From contig NZ_MXAP01000072.1 in assembly GCF_002027555.1 (NCBI RefSeq), positions 1 through 20,981 on the forward strand: a stretch of DNA of 20,981 nucleotides, in the 5' to 3' direction. Below are positions 6,639 to 16,339 of the stretch, piece by piece (the first letter of the stretch is position 1; the number at the start of each line of letters is the position of its first letter). The notes under the pieces are model-generated. The model ran no database searches and was not told the DNA's origin. It saw nothing but the letters and a program-made list of their open reading frames with translations. Origin of the DNA: Moraxella equi (GTDB taxonomy: Bacteria > Pseudomonadota > Gammaproteobacteria > Pseudomonadales > Moraxellaceae). A program made the translations under genes and the position numbers.

Positions 6639-7160
6639 TTAGGAATTATTATCTTCTGATGTGGCGTTTTTTGGTAAAGTTGCCAAAGATTGAAGCAGTT
6701 CATTGTCAGATAAAATCTTATCAATCAAATCTTCTGCCCCCGCCTTACCATCCATATAGGAAAGTAGATTTGACAACTCTGTTCTTGCATCCAAGAGTTG
6801 TTTTAATGGGTCAATTTTTTGTGCGATTTGCTCTGGTGAGAAATCCTCCATTTTTTCAAACTCCATTTCAATACCGAGCTGAGTCCCATCCTCTTCTAAT
6901 CTATTATCTACATTAAAAGCAACTCTAGGCTTGATTGATTTCATTCGGTCGTCAAAATTGTCCGCATCAATCTCCATGAACGCTCTATCGGCAATGCTTG
7001 GCAACTCCTGCTTGCTTTTGCCTGCCAAATCAGCAAACACACCCATCACAAAGGGCAATTCTATCTTTTTTTCGGTGCCATACACCTCCACATCATACTC
7101 AATCTGAACACGAGGTGAGCGGTTTTTAGCAATAAATTTCTGAGCGGATTTACTACTCAT
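6639..7160 (-). CDS. tssB: T6SS sheath small subunit TssB
   Basis: 173 residues, standard for TssB (VipA/ImpB). Landmarks are SPRVQIEYDVEVYG near the N-terminus, ELPFVMGVFADLAG near residue 35, ADNFDDRMKSIKPRV and a GIEMEFEKMEDFSPEQIA segment near 100. It pairs with TssC to make sheath protomers. AGGAGATGAC precedes ATG 7160. It lies 26 bases after tssA and 9 bases before tssC. Confidence 0.98.
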   Translation of the reverse strand: MSSKSAQKFIAKNRSPRVQIEYDVEVYGTEKKIELPFVMGVFADLAGKSKQELPSIADRAFMEIDADNFDDRMKSIKPRVAFNVDNRLEEDGTQLGIEMEFEKMEDFSPEQIAQKIDPLKQLLDARTELSNLLSYMDGKAGAEDLIDKILSDNELLQSLATLPKNATSEDNNS

Positions 7161-7186
7161 GTCATCTCCTAGGGTTTGACTTAGGT

Positions 7187-8218
7187 TTAATTAAATTCAT
7201 CATCATTAGACAAGGGTTGCCCCACCAAATTTTCCAATCTATCTAATGATTCTGGACTAATGTCTTTCATTATTTCATAAAAATTAAGATTCATCAATTT
7301 TTGAATGCGTCTGATAAATAATGGTGCAGGATGTGAAGGTTCATGCTTTTCAAAATACACATGAATCTTTTCAAGCAATAATTGCACATCCTCTCTTGAA
7401 TTTACAGAATAGCTCGCCCAATTCATCACAGGCGTGACAGATTCTGCTGTTTTTATGTCGGTCATCTTGGTTGGTGTGACATCTTGTCGCCCCAAACCAG
7501 ACTCTCCTGATTGGTTTAGTAAATCCAAAATCTTTTGAATTAACTGCTCAGCAAGCTCAAACTTTAGACCACTTATCTCATATTTTTCAAATAATACCTT
7601 GATTGCCGATATGAGCACCCCTGCCTCTTTTAGCTGACTTATGGGCGAGTGCTCATCTTCGGAGGCAACAGACAAATCAATGACCAGCCTTTGAATACCT
7701 CCAGCATATAGTGACTCATCATGGCTCTCCAAAAAAGCCTCTATCTCTTTTACCGTATGAAACTTTCCTGACAATCCATTTTTGACCAAAGGGGCATTTC
7801 TTAGGTCTTTTAAGATACCATCAGGAGCAAAGAACAAAGACAGTGCATTCACTCGAAAATCAGGGTCATAATCACCATCTTCATCAACAAGCTTTGGAAA
7901 GATATCCTCCCAATATTTCTCAAGATTACCCTTGATGATAAACAGCCCTTCTTTTAATCCCATAAGCCCATTTAGTACAATACCACTTTGAGTAAAATAA
8001 CTCATGACAAGCAAATCTTTACTCTTATGCAGTAAAATCTGATGACAAGACTCATAAATGGCACGCCAGTCCTTGATTCCAGCTTCAACCACCAAATCGC
8101 CATATTGTTGCTCTGGCTTGTCTTGTAGTAGGCTCATTAAGTTTAAAAAATCGTCGTCATACTCGATATTATGCCCTGCTACCCGCTCATCATGCAATGG
8201 TGCCAAAAAGTCATCCAT
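7187..8218 (-). CDS. tssA: T6SS tail-assembly protein TssA (ImpA N-terminal domain)
   Basis: 343 residues. The N-terminus has the ImpA_N pattern: an acidic start, the helix LNLMSLLQDKPEQQYGD, DWRAIYESCHQILLHKSKDL and GLFIIKGNLEKYWEDIFP. A hydrophilic linker (about residues 240-275) precedes a C-terminal domain ending HPAPLFIRRIQKLMNLNFYEIM, which resembles the short-type TssA C-terminus. TssA coordinates tube/sheath polymerisation at the baseplate or distal end. A strong AGGAGG site 5 bases upstream of ATG 8218 overlaps the tagF stop. Confidence 0.93.
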   Translation of the reverse strand: MDDFLAPLHDERVAGHNIEYDDDFLNLMSLLQDKPEQQYGDLVVEAGIKDWRAIYESCHQILLHKSKDLLVMSYFTQSGIVLNGLMGLKEGLFIIKGNLEKYWEDIFPKLVDEDGDYDPDFRVNALSLFFAPDGILKDLRNAPLVKNGLSGKFHTVKEIEAFLESHDESLYAGGIQRLVIDLSVASEDEHSPISQLKEAGVLISAIKVLFEKYEISGLKFELAEQLIQKILDLLNQSGESGLGRQDVTPTKMTDIKTAESVTPVMNWASYSVNSREDVQLLLEKIHVYFEKHEPSHPAPLFIRRIQKLMNLNFYEIMKDISPESLDRLENLVGQPLSNDDEFN

Positions 8219-8227
8219 CCAATCCTC

Positions 8228-8743
8228 CTAAGAACTCATGATTAATTTACGATAAAGTATACTACTTAACTGTGTGGAACTCAAACGCTCTGGGGCATAG
8301 CAGGCACTCTGCCAGATGCCTTCATTTAATGACACTTCAGTTCTTTGCAAAAAATCTTCATAGCCATCCAACAGCTCACCATTATTCATATCTGCAAGCA
8401 ACGAAATGTCGAAACTCGCCTGCCTAATGGCATCTTGACAACCATCCCTAATCAACATTAATGACTGCTTTTCATATTCATGAAACAACACAAAGGCGAA
8501 CTCCCTGTGTCTGCTGTCATGACTCGCCAAAAAAATACCTGAAATCTGAACTGGCAAGTCATGACCGTCTATCATAAAAAAATACACACTTGGTCTTTTG
8601 TGATTTTGCTTTAAAATCATCTCACCAAGCTGACCCTGCCCTCGAATCATCCAGTCAGTGATAGTCTTAGACCATAATGGCAAGTTATGTGATGTTAGGA
8701 ACTCGGCATGGTGAGGCAATTTACCATAAAATGACACTAACAT
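8228..8743 (-). CDS. tagF: T6SS-associated protein TagF (ImpM family)
   Basis: 171 residues. It begins with SFYGKLPHHAEFLTSHN, matching the TagF/ImpM opening (YGKLPxxGDF), followed by LPLWSKTITDWM and a PSVYFFMIDG strand. TagF is known elsewhere as a post-translational regulator of T6SS assembly, sometimes acting with the PpkA/PppA kinase-phosphatase pair; neither is in this window. The start overlaps the tssM stop by 7 bases (ATGTTAG), so it is translationally coupled to tssM. The length is that of the single-domain form. Confidence 0.92.
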   Translation of the reverse strand: MLVSFYGKLPHHAEFLTSHNLPLWSKTITDWMIRGQGQLGEMILKQNHKRPSVYFFMIDGHDLPVQISGIFLASHDSRHREFAFVLFHEYEKQSLMLIRDGCQDAIRQASFDISLLADMNNGELLDGYEDFLQRTEVSLNEGIWQSACYAPERLSSTQLSSILYRKLIMSS

Positions 8744-11700
8744 ACAAACCCCTTTAACTCACCAAGCAAAAAAGGATTTGTGCCAGAGATAGACTTAAAC
8801 TCAATATGTACTTCATGTTTATCCAATTCAAAGGTTGCAATCACCCCTTTGTTATCTTTGGTGTTAATAATCCGACTTGTCTTATCCATCAATCTAAACA
8901 CAGACCAATCACCTTTCACTTCCAAGCCATGACTTTGGTTATTAAAATCCATGGCTTTTAGAGTCATGCTTTTTTGCGTTGATGGCCAAGAGAGTTTGAT
9001 GCTTTTTTGAGGTCCATGATAATAGGTGGTCTGCGTACCATCATAACTTACGGACAGCTCTTTAATATCTTTATCCATCGCCATGATTTTCATCGTAAAA
9101 TCCAATGCAGGGTTTTTGGAGCCCGCCAAAAATTTTGTATTGATTTTTTGGGCATTTTGGTAATGTTTATGCCTATCCGAACCTTCAAGTAGCGACAAAA
9201 AAGGGGTGCTTAGTCGCTCATTCACCAAAATATTACTCTGCAATGTCTGCATAAACAAACCCTCCGAGCCAAATACTTTGGCAAACTCTTGAAGCGATAC
9301 TTCTTGAGAGGCTGATTTATCAAAAGGATACTTTCCAGTAATTAAGCTTTCACAGCCTTGCCTGACATGGGCATCTTGTTGTTCAGCGATGGACAGTACC
9401 GTTTTTTTTTGCTCTTCGATGACGGCTTGTGCTTGCTCGTCTTTATAGGTTTGCTGATAGTCTTTGCTCGTTTGGGAGATTTGCCCCACAAATTGGTCTA
9501 ACATGGGTCTAAATGGGTCAGGCAGACGACTGACCTGAGCCTGATAGTTAATGACTGGCTTGTTATCGGGCATCAGCGCATCATTGTTTTGCATGCTCAT
9601 CTGCAATGCCACCAAATACACATACAAGTCATTGATTGATTTGGCAATTTCATCCAACTGAGATGGCATGCCTTCACTACTTTGGGCTAATACATGAAAT
9701 TGAGAAAAATGAGTTGCCACATCCTGCAGATAGCCTCTCATCTGAGCAGAGGTTTCGTTGGTCTTGGCGGTCTTTTTAGCCTGCATCACAGCTTCCTTGC
9801 CCTGCTTGGCTTCCTGCTCTGTGTTCGCCGTGGCATCATTGGCAACATCAGGTGTCGGCTTGGCAATTTCCTCCACAAGGTTGGTGTTATCATAAATACC
9901 ACGGATAATGCCCGCCAAAGAGGAGTTTTTTTCTGATAACTGCTTTGACATGACAATGGTTTGTTGTAAATTTTTTGGTTCTAGCATCCTAATGTCTGCA
10001 ATGTACTGTTGCCAATAGGTGATATAGTCATGGGTGTATTTTTGATAAATATCTGACAACACCTGCTCTTTTGAGGCAAAAAAAGCATTGCTTGGCATGA
10101 CCCAATTTTCTGTATTATAAAAATTATCTAGGCGGGTATTCACATAAGGCAAAAACAGATTCTGATAGCCATATTTTGTGTATAGTACTGGCATGGGAGA
10201 ATTCAATGTCTTGCCACTGACTCTGCGAAATAAGCTCTGCGTGGCAGAACCACCCATGGATACAAAAGATACAGACGGCATGCCTTTGGTGTCAAGAGTT
10301 TGGGTATACCCTATCAAATCGGCATAGACCACATTACTAATGTCCTGTCCTGCCAACATCTCTCTGGCTTTATTTATCATCGCCAAATCTTGGGGGTCGT
10401 TTGGCGTGATTTTTTTGTCAATCAATATTTGCTTTAACTGCTCAAAGTTATCAGCGTTTGATTCAAATGCTTCATTAGGTAAGTTGGACTGCACCCACCC
10501 AGTGATGAATTTACCATCATAATGCTTATTGTCATAAAGCATAAGATAGGCTTTTAGATTTTGATATAGTCCCGCCAAAGCGTCTTGGGTGGTATTATTT
10601 TTGAGCTTATCTTTGATGGCAGTGGAGATGAGTTCGTTCAAACTCTCCTCGATAAGCGAACGATATTTTTGTTGTGAGGTGGCATAAATCCTGTCATAAT
10701 CATTTAGGCCAACATCACCCAAAAAACTTTTTTGGGTTAGCTCTGCTGATATGTCACGATTGGGGATAACCCTAACTTTGTTGGCAAAATCAAGTACTGC
10801 CAAGGCATTACTACCATCCACCGAGCTTGAGACGGCATGAGCCTCTTGGGTGTTTTTCTCCACCTTATCAAGATATGCCGAGTTCTTGAAGAAAGCCTTG
10901 ATAAAAATCACCGCACACGCAATGGTTAATACTGACAATAACAAGCATAACCCCCAATAAATCATTTTTTGCTTCTTGAGCCAAGAAGCGTCCGTCCCTG
11001 CCAAATTGGACGCCTCCATCAAAACAAAATGGTAAAAATGATTAATAAAATAAGGCTTTGAACCAAACATTAAGCCGTTATTGTCTTGGATGTATTTGGA
11101 TTGCAGTTGGTATTTGGGATTGGCATGAGTCATCTCCCCCATTTCCTGCTGAGCAGAACTGGTAAAATAAACCCCGCCCAAATGAAGCATGGCATCGTAT
11201 TTTGACAAATTTAGGAGTTTTTTGAGATAGCTTTTTAGGTGCGTGGTAAAGTCAGCAAATTCTGAGGCGAAAGACAATGCCAAATCTGATGGTTCATTCT
11301 GCTGATTGTTATATGCCACACTGTTAAATATATTTAACTCAATGGATTCTGCGATGTCGTCTAATTTTTTGGTGATGATATTTATCTTTTCTGCCGAATT
11401 ATCGGACAAAACATCCAAAGTAATGCCAAATACCTTATTTCTATCCTCTTCGGTAAGATAATTAAAATACTGCCCAAAACCAGTAATGAGGTCAATTTTA
11501 TTAATGACCACATAAAATGGAAAGCTGATGTTAAATGTGTTTTGCACCTCTTGCAATCTAATTCTAAATTCGGACAGCTGGCTTTCTAGATACTGCTCAT
11601 CATTTTTCATGATGTCGTCCGCCCCAATCATCAACACCAGCCCATTGATAGGCTGTTTGGTACGGCACCGCTTTAATAGATGGAGTAACTCCTGCCAGTC

Positions 11701-12306
11701 ATCACTGTTTTTTGACTGGTTGTCCTGCTCAACGAATCTACCTGCTGTATCAATCAGTACCGCATCATCCGTCAAAAACCAGTCACAATCTTGTGTGCCT
11801 GCCAACCTAGAAGTATTATCCACGGTGCCGATGGGGAATTTTAACCCCGAATTTAGAATAGAGGTGGTCTTTCCAACGCCTGAAGCACCTACCAACAAAA
11901 ACCAAGGTTTTTGATAGATGTAACCTTTTTTATCCGTAAATAGTCTTTGTACGAGATTTTTGTTTTGTGTGTCATTATGCTTTTGCAAAATCAAATCCAT
12001 CGAATTGAACTGTTCGGTGATTTTGTTTTTATTGACTGCTTTATCATCAGAGGATAGGTCGCTGGCTTTTAGCTCTTCCATGACGTGTTTGTTAAGCTGT
12101 CTTTGTTTATACCATTTATAGACATTTACCCCGATTACCACCAGTATAATAAGGCAACTTAACAAGACTTTTACCCAAGTTGGCTCCAAAGGCTTCCATG
12201 TGCCTATCTGAAGATAAGCACCCCCAAACCAAATCATGGAAATTAGAGATACCGCCCCAAATCCACCCCATAGCATCCCAACATTTATCATCGACAAAAA
12301 GTTCAT
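8737..12306 (-). CDS. tssM: T6SS inner-membrane ATP-binding core protein TssM (IcmF)
   Basis: 1189 residues from ATG 12306, chosen because GGGG lies 5 bases upstream and the protein then starts MNFLSMINVGMLWGG. The longer frame from 12387 would run back into tssL. There are two N-terminal membrane helices (about residues 6-32 and 42-62). A cytoplasmic domain follows with an intact Walker A GASGVGKTT near residue 140 and LIDTAGRF as the Walker B-like site. A third helix lies near 445-468 (IYWGLCLLLSVLTIACAVIF), then a large periplasmic region with IcmF-related C-terminal domains. With TssJ and TssL it forms the envelope-spanning complex. The P-loop is not degenerate, unlike some TssM proteins. 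Confidence 0.97.
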   Translation of the reverse strand: MNFLSMINVGMLWGGFGAVSLISMIWFGGAYLQIGTWKPLEPTWVKVLLSCLIILVVIGVNVYKWYKQRQLNKHVMEELKASDLSSDDKAVNKNKITEQFNSMDLILQKHNDTQNKNLVQRLFTDKKGYIYQKPWFLLVGASGVGKTTSILNSGLKFPIGTVDNTSRLAGTQDCDWFLTDDAVLIDTAGRFVEQDNQSKNSDDWQELLHLLKRCRTKQPINGLVLMIGADDIMKNDEQYLESQLSEFRIRLQEVQNTFNISFPFYVVINKIDLITGFGQYFNYLTEEDRNKVFGITLDVLSDNSAEKINIITKKLDDIAESIELNIFNSVAYNNQQNEPSDLALSFASEFADFTTHLKSYLKKLLNLSKYDAMLHLGGVYFTSSAQQEMGEMTHANPKYQLQSKYIQDNNGLMFGSKPYFINHFYHFVLMEASNLAGTDASWLKKQKMIYWGLCLLLSVLTIACAVIFIKAFFKNSAYLDKVEKNTQEAHAVSSSVDGSNALAVLDFANKVRVIPNRDISAELTQKSFLGDVGLNDYDRIYATSQQKYRSLIEESLNELISTAIKDKLKNNTTQDALAGLYQNLKAYLMLYDNKHYDGKFITGWVQSNLPNEAFESNADNFEQLKQILIDKKITPNDPQDLAMINKAREMLAGQDISNVVYADLIGYTQTLDTKGMPSVSFVSMGGSATQSLFRRVSGKTLNSPMPVLYTKYGYQNLFLPYVNTRLDNFYNTENWVMPSNAFFASKEQVLSDIYQKYTHDYITYWQQYIADIRMLEPKNLQQTIVMSKQLSEKNSSLAGIIRGIYDNTNLVEEIAKPTPDVANDATANTEQEAKQGKEAVMQAKKTAKTNETSAQMRGYLQDVATHFSQFHVLAQSSEGMPSQLDEIAKSINDLYVYLVALQMSMQNNDALMPDNKPVINYQAQVSRLPDPFRPMLDQFVGQISQTSKDYQQTYKDEQAQAVIEEQKKTVLSIAEQQDAHVRQGCESLITGKYPFDKSASQEVSLQEFAKVFGSEGLFMQTLQSNILVNERLSTPFLSLLEGSDRHKHYQNAQKINTKFLAGSKNPALDFTMKIMAMDKDIKELSVSYDGTQTTYYHGPQKSIKLSWPSTQKSMTLKAMDFNNQSHGLEVKGDWSVFRLMDKTSRIINTKDNKGVIATFELDKHEVHIEFKSISGTNPFLLGELKGFVC

Positions 12307-12316
12307 TATTACCCCA

Positions 12317-13576
12317 TTATTGTATTGTGTTAATTTGCGTGCCTTCAGTATCTTGTAGCGATGGTGAACCTTCATCCAAATACACAATGATTTCTACTCT
12401 GCGATTTTTCGCTCTGTTTAATTCGGAATCATTAGGCAGTACAGGATTTTGGTCGCCTTTACCCTCAGAACGCACTTGAGAAGCATCTTCAATATATCTG
12501 AGCAAAATCTGCTTAACTGCATCCGCCCTTCCTTGTGATAAGTGCCAGTTAGAGGGGTAAGCCGAACTACTGATTGGTCTATCGTCAGTATAGCCTGAGA
12601 CAATAATCTGACCATGGACGATATTTAGGGCTTGGCTCACACTTGCCAATACAGGGAAAAATCTATCTTCTATCTTGTCTGAGCCTGAAGCAAATAGCTC
12701 ATCGCCCAAGATGGTAATCTTGCTTGCTGTTGGCGTCTCACTGACCTCAATAAGCCCGCTTTCAATCTCATTTTTGAGTAGCGGTGTCAGCCTTCTTGGT
12801 TGTGTGCTTGCAACGGGTGCGTCTTGTTTGACGGGAATGGTCAGTGCTTGTATGGATTGATTGATGTCGTCTGTTCTGTTTGCAAGCTGATAATCAAAGA
12901 TTTTATAAAGCCCCAATAACAGCAAACCAAAAGCCAGTGCCATTACCCAAATAGGCACCACCTTATTTCTAATACCGCTTAGCTCGCCTGCTGATGACTT
13001 ATCCATCAACAATGGCGATGAGGGCAATGACTTGTATTTGGCGATGAGTTTTTCCAGCTCTTTTTTGAGGTTGTGAACGCTGACCTGTCCATTATTGAGC
13101 ACCTGATATTTGCCCATATATCCAATAACCAAACAATAGTACATAAACTCAATTAAGTTAAGATTTTTTTGGGGCTCTGCCTTGATTTTATCCAACATGG
13201 CAAAAAACTGCTCGCCACCCCACGTCTCACTATGAAACGTGACCAACAGACTGTTTGCCATCCACTCTTGATCCGCCCAACCATGCTTGGCGGCAAATTC
13301 ATCAAGCAGCGTGCATAAACAATATCTGGCAGCACGAACCGTCTCATAACGCACACCCATGCCCTCAGACTGCTCTTCAAAAACCTCAATCTGTGCTTTT
13401 AGATGTTTTAATACTTCTGCACTCCCCAGATTGCTATAGTAGTACTTCATCTGAGAGGCTATCGCAAACAAGGGAATGGCTGATTTCACCAAAGGATTGC
13501 TGTCATCAGCATTGATAGAGGCACTCTGCTGACTGGATAATCCTGTCTCAATTTCTTCAAATCTGACCGTTTGCAT
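12317..13576 (-). CDS. tssL: T6SS membrane-complex protein TssL with C-terminal OmpA-like domain
   Basis: 419 residues from the ATG at 13576, preceded by GGGA; the ATG at 13588 lacks any such site. The DotU/IcmH cytoplasmic domain covers about residues 25-180, with PLFAIASQMKYYY, RAARYCLCTLLDEFAA and SETWGGEQFFAML typical of the family. One transmembrane helix lies near 207-226. A periplasmic OmpA/MotB-type peptidoglycan-binding domain follows (about 285-405), with VSGYTDDRPISS, LSQGRADAVKQIL and NRAKNRRVEIIV. This is the extended TssL form that anchors itself to the cell wall, so no separate TagL is needed. It ends 10 bases before tssM. Confidence 0.96.
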   Translation of the reverse strand: MQTVRFEEIETGLSSQQSASINADDSNPLVKSAIPLFAIASQMKYYYSNLGSAEVLKHLKAQIEVFEEQSEGMGVRYETVRAARYCLCTLLDEFAAKHGWADQEWMANSLLVTFHSETWGGEQFFAMLDKIKAEPQKNLNLIEFMYYCLVIGYMGKYQVLNNGQVSVHNLKKELEKLIAKYKSLPSSPLLMDKSSAGELSGIRNKVVPIWVMALAFGLLLLGLYKIFDYQLANRTDDINQSIQALTIPVKQDAPVASTQPRRLTPLLKNEIESGLIEVSETPTASKITILGDELFASGSDKIEDRFFPVLASVSQALNIVHGQIIVSGYTDDRPISSSAYPSNWHLSQGRADAVKQILLRYIEDASQVRSEGKGDQNPVLPNDSELNRAKNRRVEIIVYLDEGSPSLQDTEGTQINTIQ

Positions 13577-13632
13577 GATTTGTCCCATTTAAATGCATTA
13601 TTATCATAACTTAACTCATCATGCCTGTTTGA

Positions 13633-14967
13633 TTAATAAACAGGTTTGATTGCCCAAAATTCAATTTGCAACTCTGGAAATTCGCCCGCCAGATGTAGTG
13701 CCATGCCTGATGATTGGTGCAAATCCGCCCACAACTCAGAAGTCTTATCAAGTTCAAAGTAGCTAAACCCTGCATAATATGGGAGCTCTCTGGGTGCTGT
13801 TGCCAATGCATTAACCTTGACCCCAGGCAGATGATAAGCCACCAAATCTTTGATTTTTTCAACAGAGCCGATCTTGATGGTCGCTGGCAGCGTCTGTCTT
13901 AATGTCTCCGGCTGGATATTGGCATTCACCGCCAATACAAAACGGCAATTATTAAGCAGTGACTTATCGGGTGTAATGGCAACTCGGGTCGTCTCATCAG
14001 TCATCTCAAACGGAATGAGAATGGCTTTTTGCTCTAGCACAATCGACAGAGCCTGTTTTAGCAACGCCATAAGTTCAGCATAACATTCTTTGAGATTGTC
14101 ATGGTGGTAACTCGGCAATGCCAAGTTCATTTTGGTTGGCTCGAACGTGCTTAGGTCGCCATAGAGTTTTAACCAACTTTCATATAATTCACAAGGATGT
14201 ATCACAGGCAATGTGGCGGTATGGTGCATATAAGCCTGATAGCGATTGAGGGTCTGTAAAAACAGGAAGTCTCTAACATCATTACTTGTCATTAGAGATG
14301 GGTTGGTCAAAACCCCAGTCAAGGACTGAATACGCTGTTTTAATATGCCATGCAACTCTTGATGATGGTTGGCTAGAATCTCATTTTTGTTCACGTTCAA
14401 AAATGGTGGGATGAATGTCTTGTCTAGAAAATATTCGCCGTTGGCGTTGCTTGATAAAATCTTGGCAACAGGCAGGTGAATCATGCCATCGCCAAGCTGG
14501 CTTGATAACACCAAACGTAAGTTTTTATTGGCAACGACGACCTGTCTTTTGGCAGAATTTAATTCGGTAGCATCTGGCAGCTCAATACCGTGCAGGATAT
14601 ACTGAGCATTTATACCATCAGCATCATCAATCATGGCATAGTTTTGCTGGTATACAGACTCATTTGACCATGCCAAATACACGGTTTCGGATTCTATGTT
14701 TGGCGGAATTTCTATCTTTAATCTTGGACAGCTTTGAGAAGTCTCTTCAAAATACAAGCCATTTTTAAAAAAACCGCTGACCTGTGCTACTTCTAAAATA
14801 CCCATTTCCTTGGCGGATTCATTAAAATCCAAGTTTTTAAAACCCCAATGATGGTTTTTATTGAGTGCAAAATTATTAATCAGTGTCTCAAAATAACGCT
14901 CTTGCTGTTGAAAATGCTGAGGTGAGATTAACGTGCCCTCTCCCCAAACAACCTTAAAATCAATCAT
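13633..14967 (-). CDS. tssK: T6SS baseplate protein TssK
   Basis: 444 residues, the family's usual length. The N-terminal VVWGEGTLISPQHFQQQERY is the signature of TssK (ImpJ/VasE). The middle includes FLLLQTLNRYQAYMHH-like helices, and the C-terminal domain includes LVAYHLPGVKVNALATAPRELP and FSYFELDK, typical of the region that contacts the TssL/TssM cytoplasmic domains. TssK joins the baseplate to the membrane complex. GAGGTGA lies 5 bases before ATG 14967, and the gene starts 33 bases after tssJ. Confidence 0.97.
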   Translation of the reverse strand: MIDFKVVWGEGTLISPQHFQQQERYFETLINNFALNKNHHWGFKNLDFNESAKEMGILEVAQVSGFFKNGLYFEETSQSCPRLKIEIPPNIESETVYLAWSNESVYQQNYAMIDDADGINAQYILHGIELPDATELNSAKRQVVVANKNLRLVLSSQLGDGMIHLPVAKILSSNANGEYFLDKTFIPPFLNVNKNEILANHHQELHGILKQRIQSLTGVLTNPSLMTSNDVRDFLFLQTLNRYQAYMHHTATLPVIHPCELYESWLKLYGDLSTFEPTKMNLALPSYHHDNLKECYAELMALLKQALSIVLEQKAILIPFEMTDETTRVAITPDKSLLNNCRFVLAVNANIQPETLRQTLPATIKIGSVEKIKDLVAYHLPGVKVNALATAPRELPYYAGFSYFELDKTSELWADLHQSSGMALHLAGEFPELQIEFWAIKPVY

Positions 14968-15000
14968 ACGCTCACCTCTTGTAAAAATATAAAAATCATA

Positions 15001-15744
15001 TCAATCCGCCATCAATGCTTTATCCGTAGCAGTTTTACCATCCCCTAAGACATCAACCGCATCCAGCTTTGGCTTGGGTGACGAAAAATAGCCCTTTGAC
15101 ATGTCAGCAGGTGCAGATTCTTCAAGTGCTTTTTCAAGTTTTTTTAATGCTTTGTCTTGCTCACGCTTGGTGAGTCTTTTAAAATCCTCCATGCTCTTGC
15201 CCTGCTCTTTGAGTTTAAAGGCAAGCATTTTACTCAAAGCTTCCTGTTTGGATAACTGAACCACGCCCTGTGGCTGAACATGCAAGTATAAAAAATGATT
15301 GCCCCTAACTTGATACCAGCGTTTATCCTGCTTTTGTAGAGATTGCTTCCAATCATTTGACTCATCACGATAAGCTGTCGCCACTCCTAGGTATTTAGTT
15401 TTGTCATTTAGGGGGAGCTTGAATTCTAAAAGCTCGTCAGGTCTTAGGGTGACATCAGTCTGTTCAAGCATGCTTCCACCCAAAAGCTCGCCATAGGATT
15501 TGTCATCACTCATCATCTGTGGCAGTTGTCTAAACTGTATCTCAGAACTTAGCTGTAATAATGTTAGACGAACAGGTGAGGCAACACCCAACACATCCTC
15601 ATTGATGTCGGCGTCAGACATCAAAATCACGTCAATCTCAGAGGGTGCTTTGTCATCACTTGACGGCAAAGAAGCACAGCCATACAGAGTCATGATGGGT
15701 AATAAGATACTCCACAGACCTTTTGTGCGTTTAATAATATTCAT
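15001..15744 (-). CDS. tssJ: T6SS outer-membrane lipoprotein TssJ, with long C-terminal extension
   Basis: 247 residues from the third of three consecutive ATG codons (15744), which sits best after AAGGA. The signal peptide ends in a lipobox LYGC, so it is lipidated. The TssJ-type core follows: IDVILMSDADIN, SPVRLTLLQLSSEIQFRQL, a TLRPDELLEFKLPL strand, KYLGVATAYRD and a Trp-rich strand. TssJ normally ends soon after this domain (about 150-180 residues). Here about 70 further residues follow from approximately 178, with a Lys-rich helix (MEDFKRLTKREQDKALKKL) and a low-complexity tail. It tethers TssM to the outer membrane. It overlaps the preceding exported gene by 14 bases. Confidence 0.88.
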   Translation of the reverse strand: MNIIKRTKGLWSILLPIMTLYGCASLPSSDDKAPSEIDVILMSDADINEDVLGVASPVRLTLLQLSSEIQFRQLPQMMSDDKSYGELLGGSMLEQTDVTLRPDELLEFKLPLNDKTKYLGVATAYRDESNDWKQSLQKQDKRWYQVRGNHFLYLHVQPQGVVQLSKQEALSKMLAFKLKEQGKSMEDFKRLTKREQDKALKKLEKALEESAPADMSKGYFSSPKPKLDAVDVLGDGKTATDKALMAD

Positions 15745-16339
15745 CATCATCCTTATCTATGTTATCGGGTTTGGCGTGTTGGTCTAAGATGTTTTGGGTG
15801 GTTTCTTTGAGTTTTGTTAAAAATAACTGCTCTTGAAGTTCTTTTTTGTGTTCATAAGAGAGGCTTGACTGAATGTACTGTGACAAATAAACCGCCATGT
15901 CATCAGAGAGCTTATCTGCATCACCTTGGGTGCGACTGTCTTTGTACATCTGTCTAAGCTGTGCCACATCATACAAATCCATATAGATGGTAGCGATTTT
16001 TTCATTCAACCAAGAGTCAAACTCAGATGAAGATACAGCCTCTACCATGCTCTGTTTTAGCATGGGTGAAGTCGCTTTGTCCTCGTAGTACTGTTTGATG
16101 ATTTCTTTTTGCTTATGGGTTTTGATAAGCTCGGCAAGCACTTCATTGACCAGAGTCTCGGTATCGCCTTTTAGAAGACCTGGGATTTGATGGGACTGAG
16201 CCACTTGATGGGCGATAAAGTATTCCTCATCTAGGTCAGCCACTGCGATGGTCGATGTCGTCAGCAGTCCTAGCAACATCATCTTTGGCAGTAAAACCCA
16301 ACTGCGTGTAAAGCTTTGGGATATTAACTTATTTTTCAT
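15731..16339 (-). CDS. Exported protein of unknown function in the T6SS operon
   Basis: 202 residues from ATG 16339 (AAGGCAG just upstream); a start at 16357 is possible. A signal peptide with an unusually long n-region (MKNKLISQSFTRSWVLLPK) leads to a hydrophobic core and a cleavage site near ...IAVA-DLDEEY. The mature part is predicted helical and highly charged (LINEKIATIYMDLYDVAQL-type amphipathic runs) and ends in acidic DKDDDEYY. No Cys in the mature part, no lipobox, no recognised family. It overlaps both neighbours (the exported gene upstream by 11 bases, tssJ downstream by 14), so it is made together with TssJ. A periplasmic accessory factor of the TssJLM complex is a reasonable inference. 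Confidence 0.8.
   Translation of the reverse strand: MKNKLISQSFTRSWVLLPKMMLLGLLTTSTIAVADLDEEYFIAHQVAQSHQIPGLLKGDTETLVNEVLAELIKTHKQKEIIKQYYEDKATSPMLKQSMVEAVSSSEFDSWLNEKIATIYMDLYDVAQLRQMYKDSRTQGDADKLSDDMAVYLSQYIQSSLSYEHKKELQEQLFLTKLKETTQNILDQHAKPDNIDKDDDEYY

Noticed and set aside
11528..11914. Long + strand frame antisense to tssM
   Set aside because: Antisense shadow of the TssM NTPase domain with no family features; similar shadows occur over tssL, tssK and tssC.
12307..12387. N-terminal extension of TssM from ATG 12387
   Set aside because: It overlaps the end of tssL, has no ribosome binding site and puts 27 polar residues before the conserved membrane helix; ATG 12306 is preceded by GGGG.
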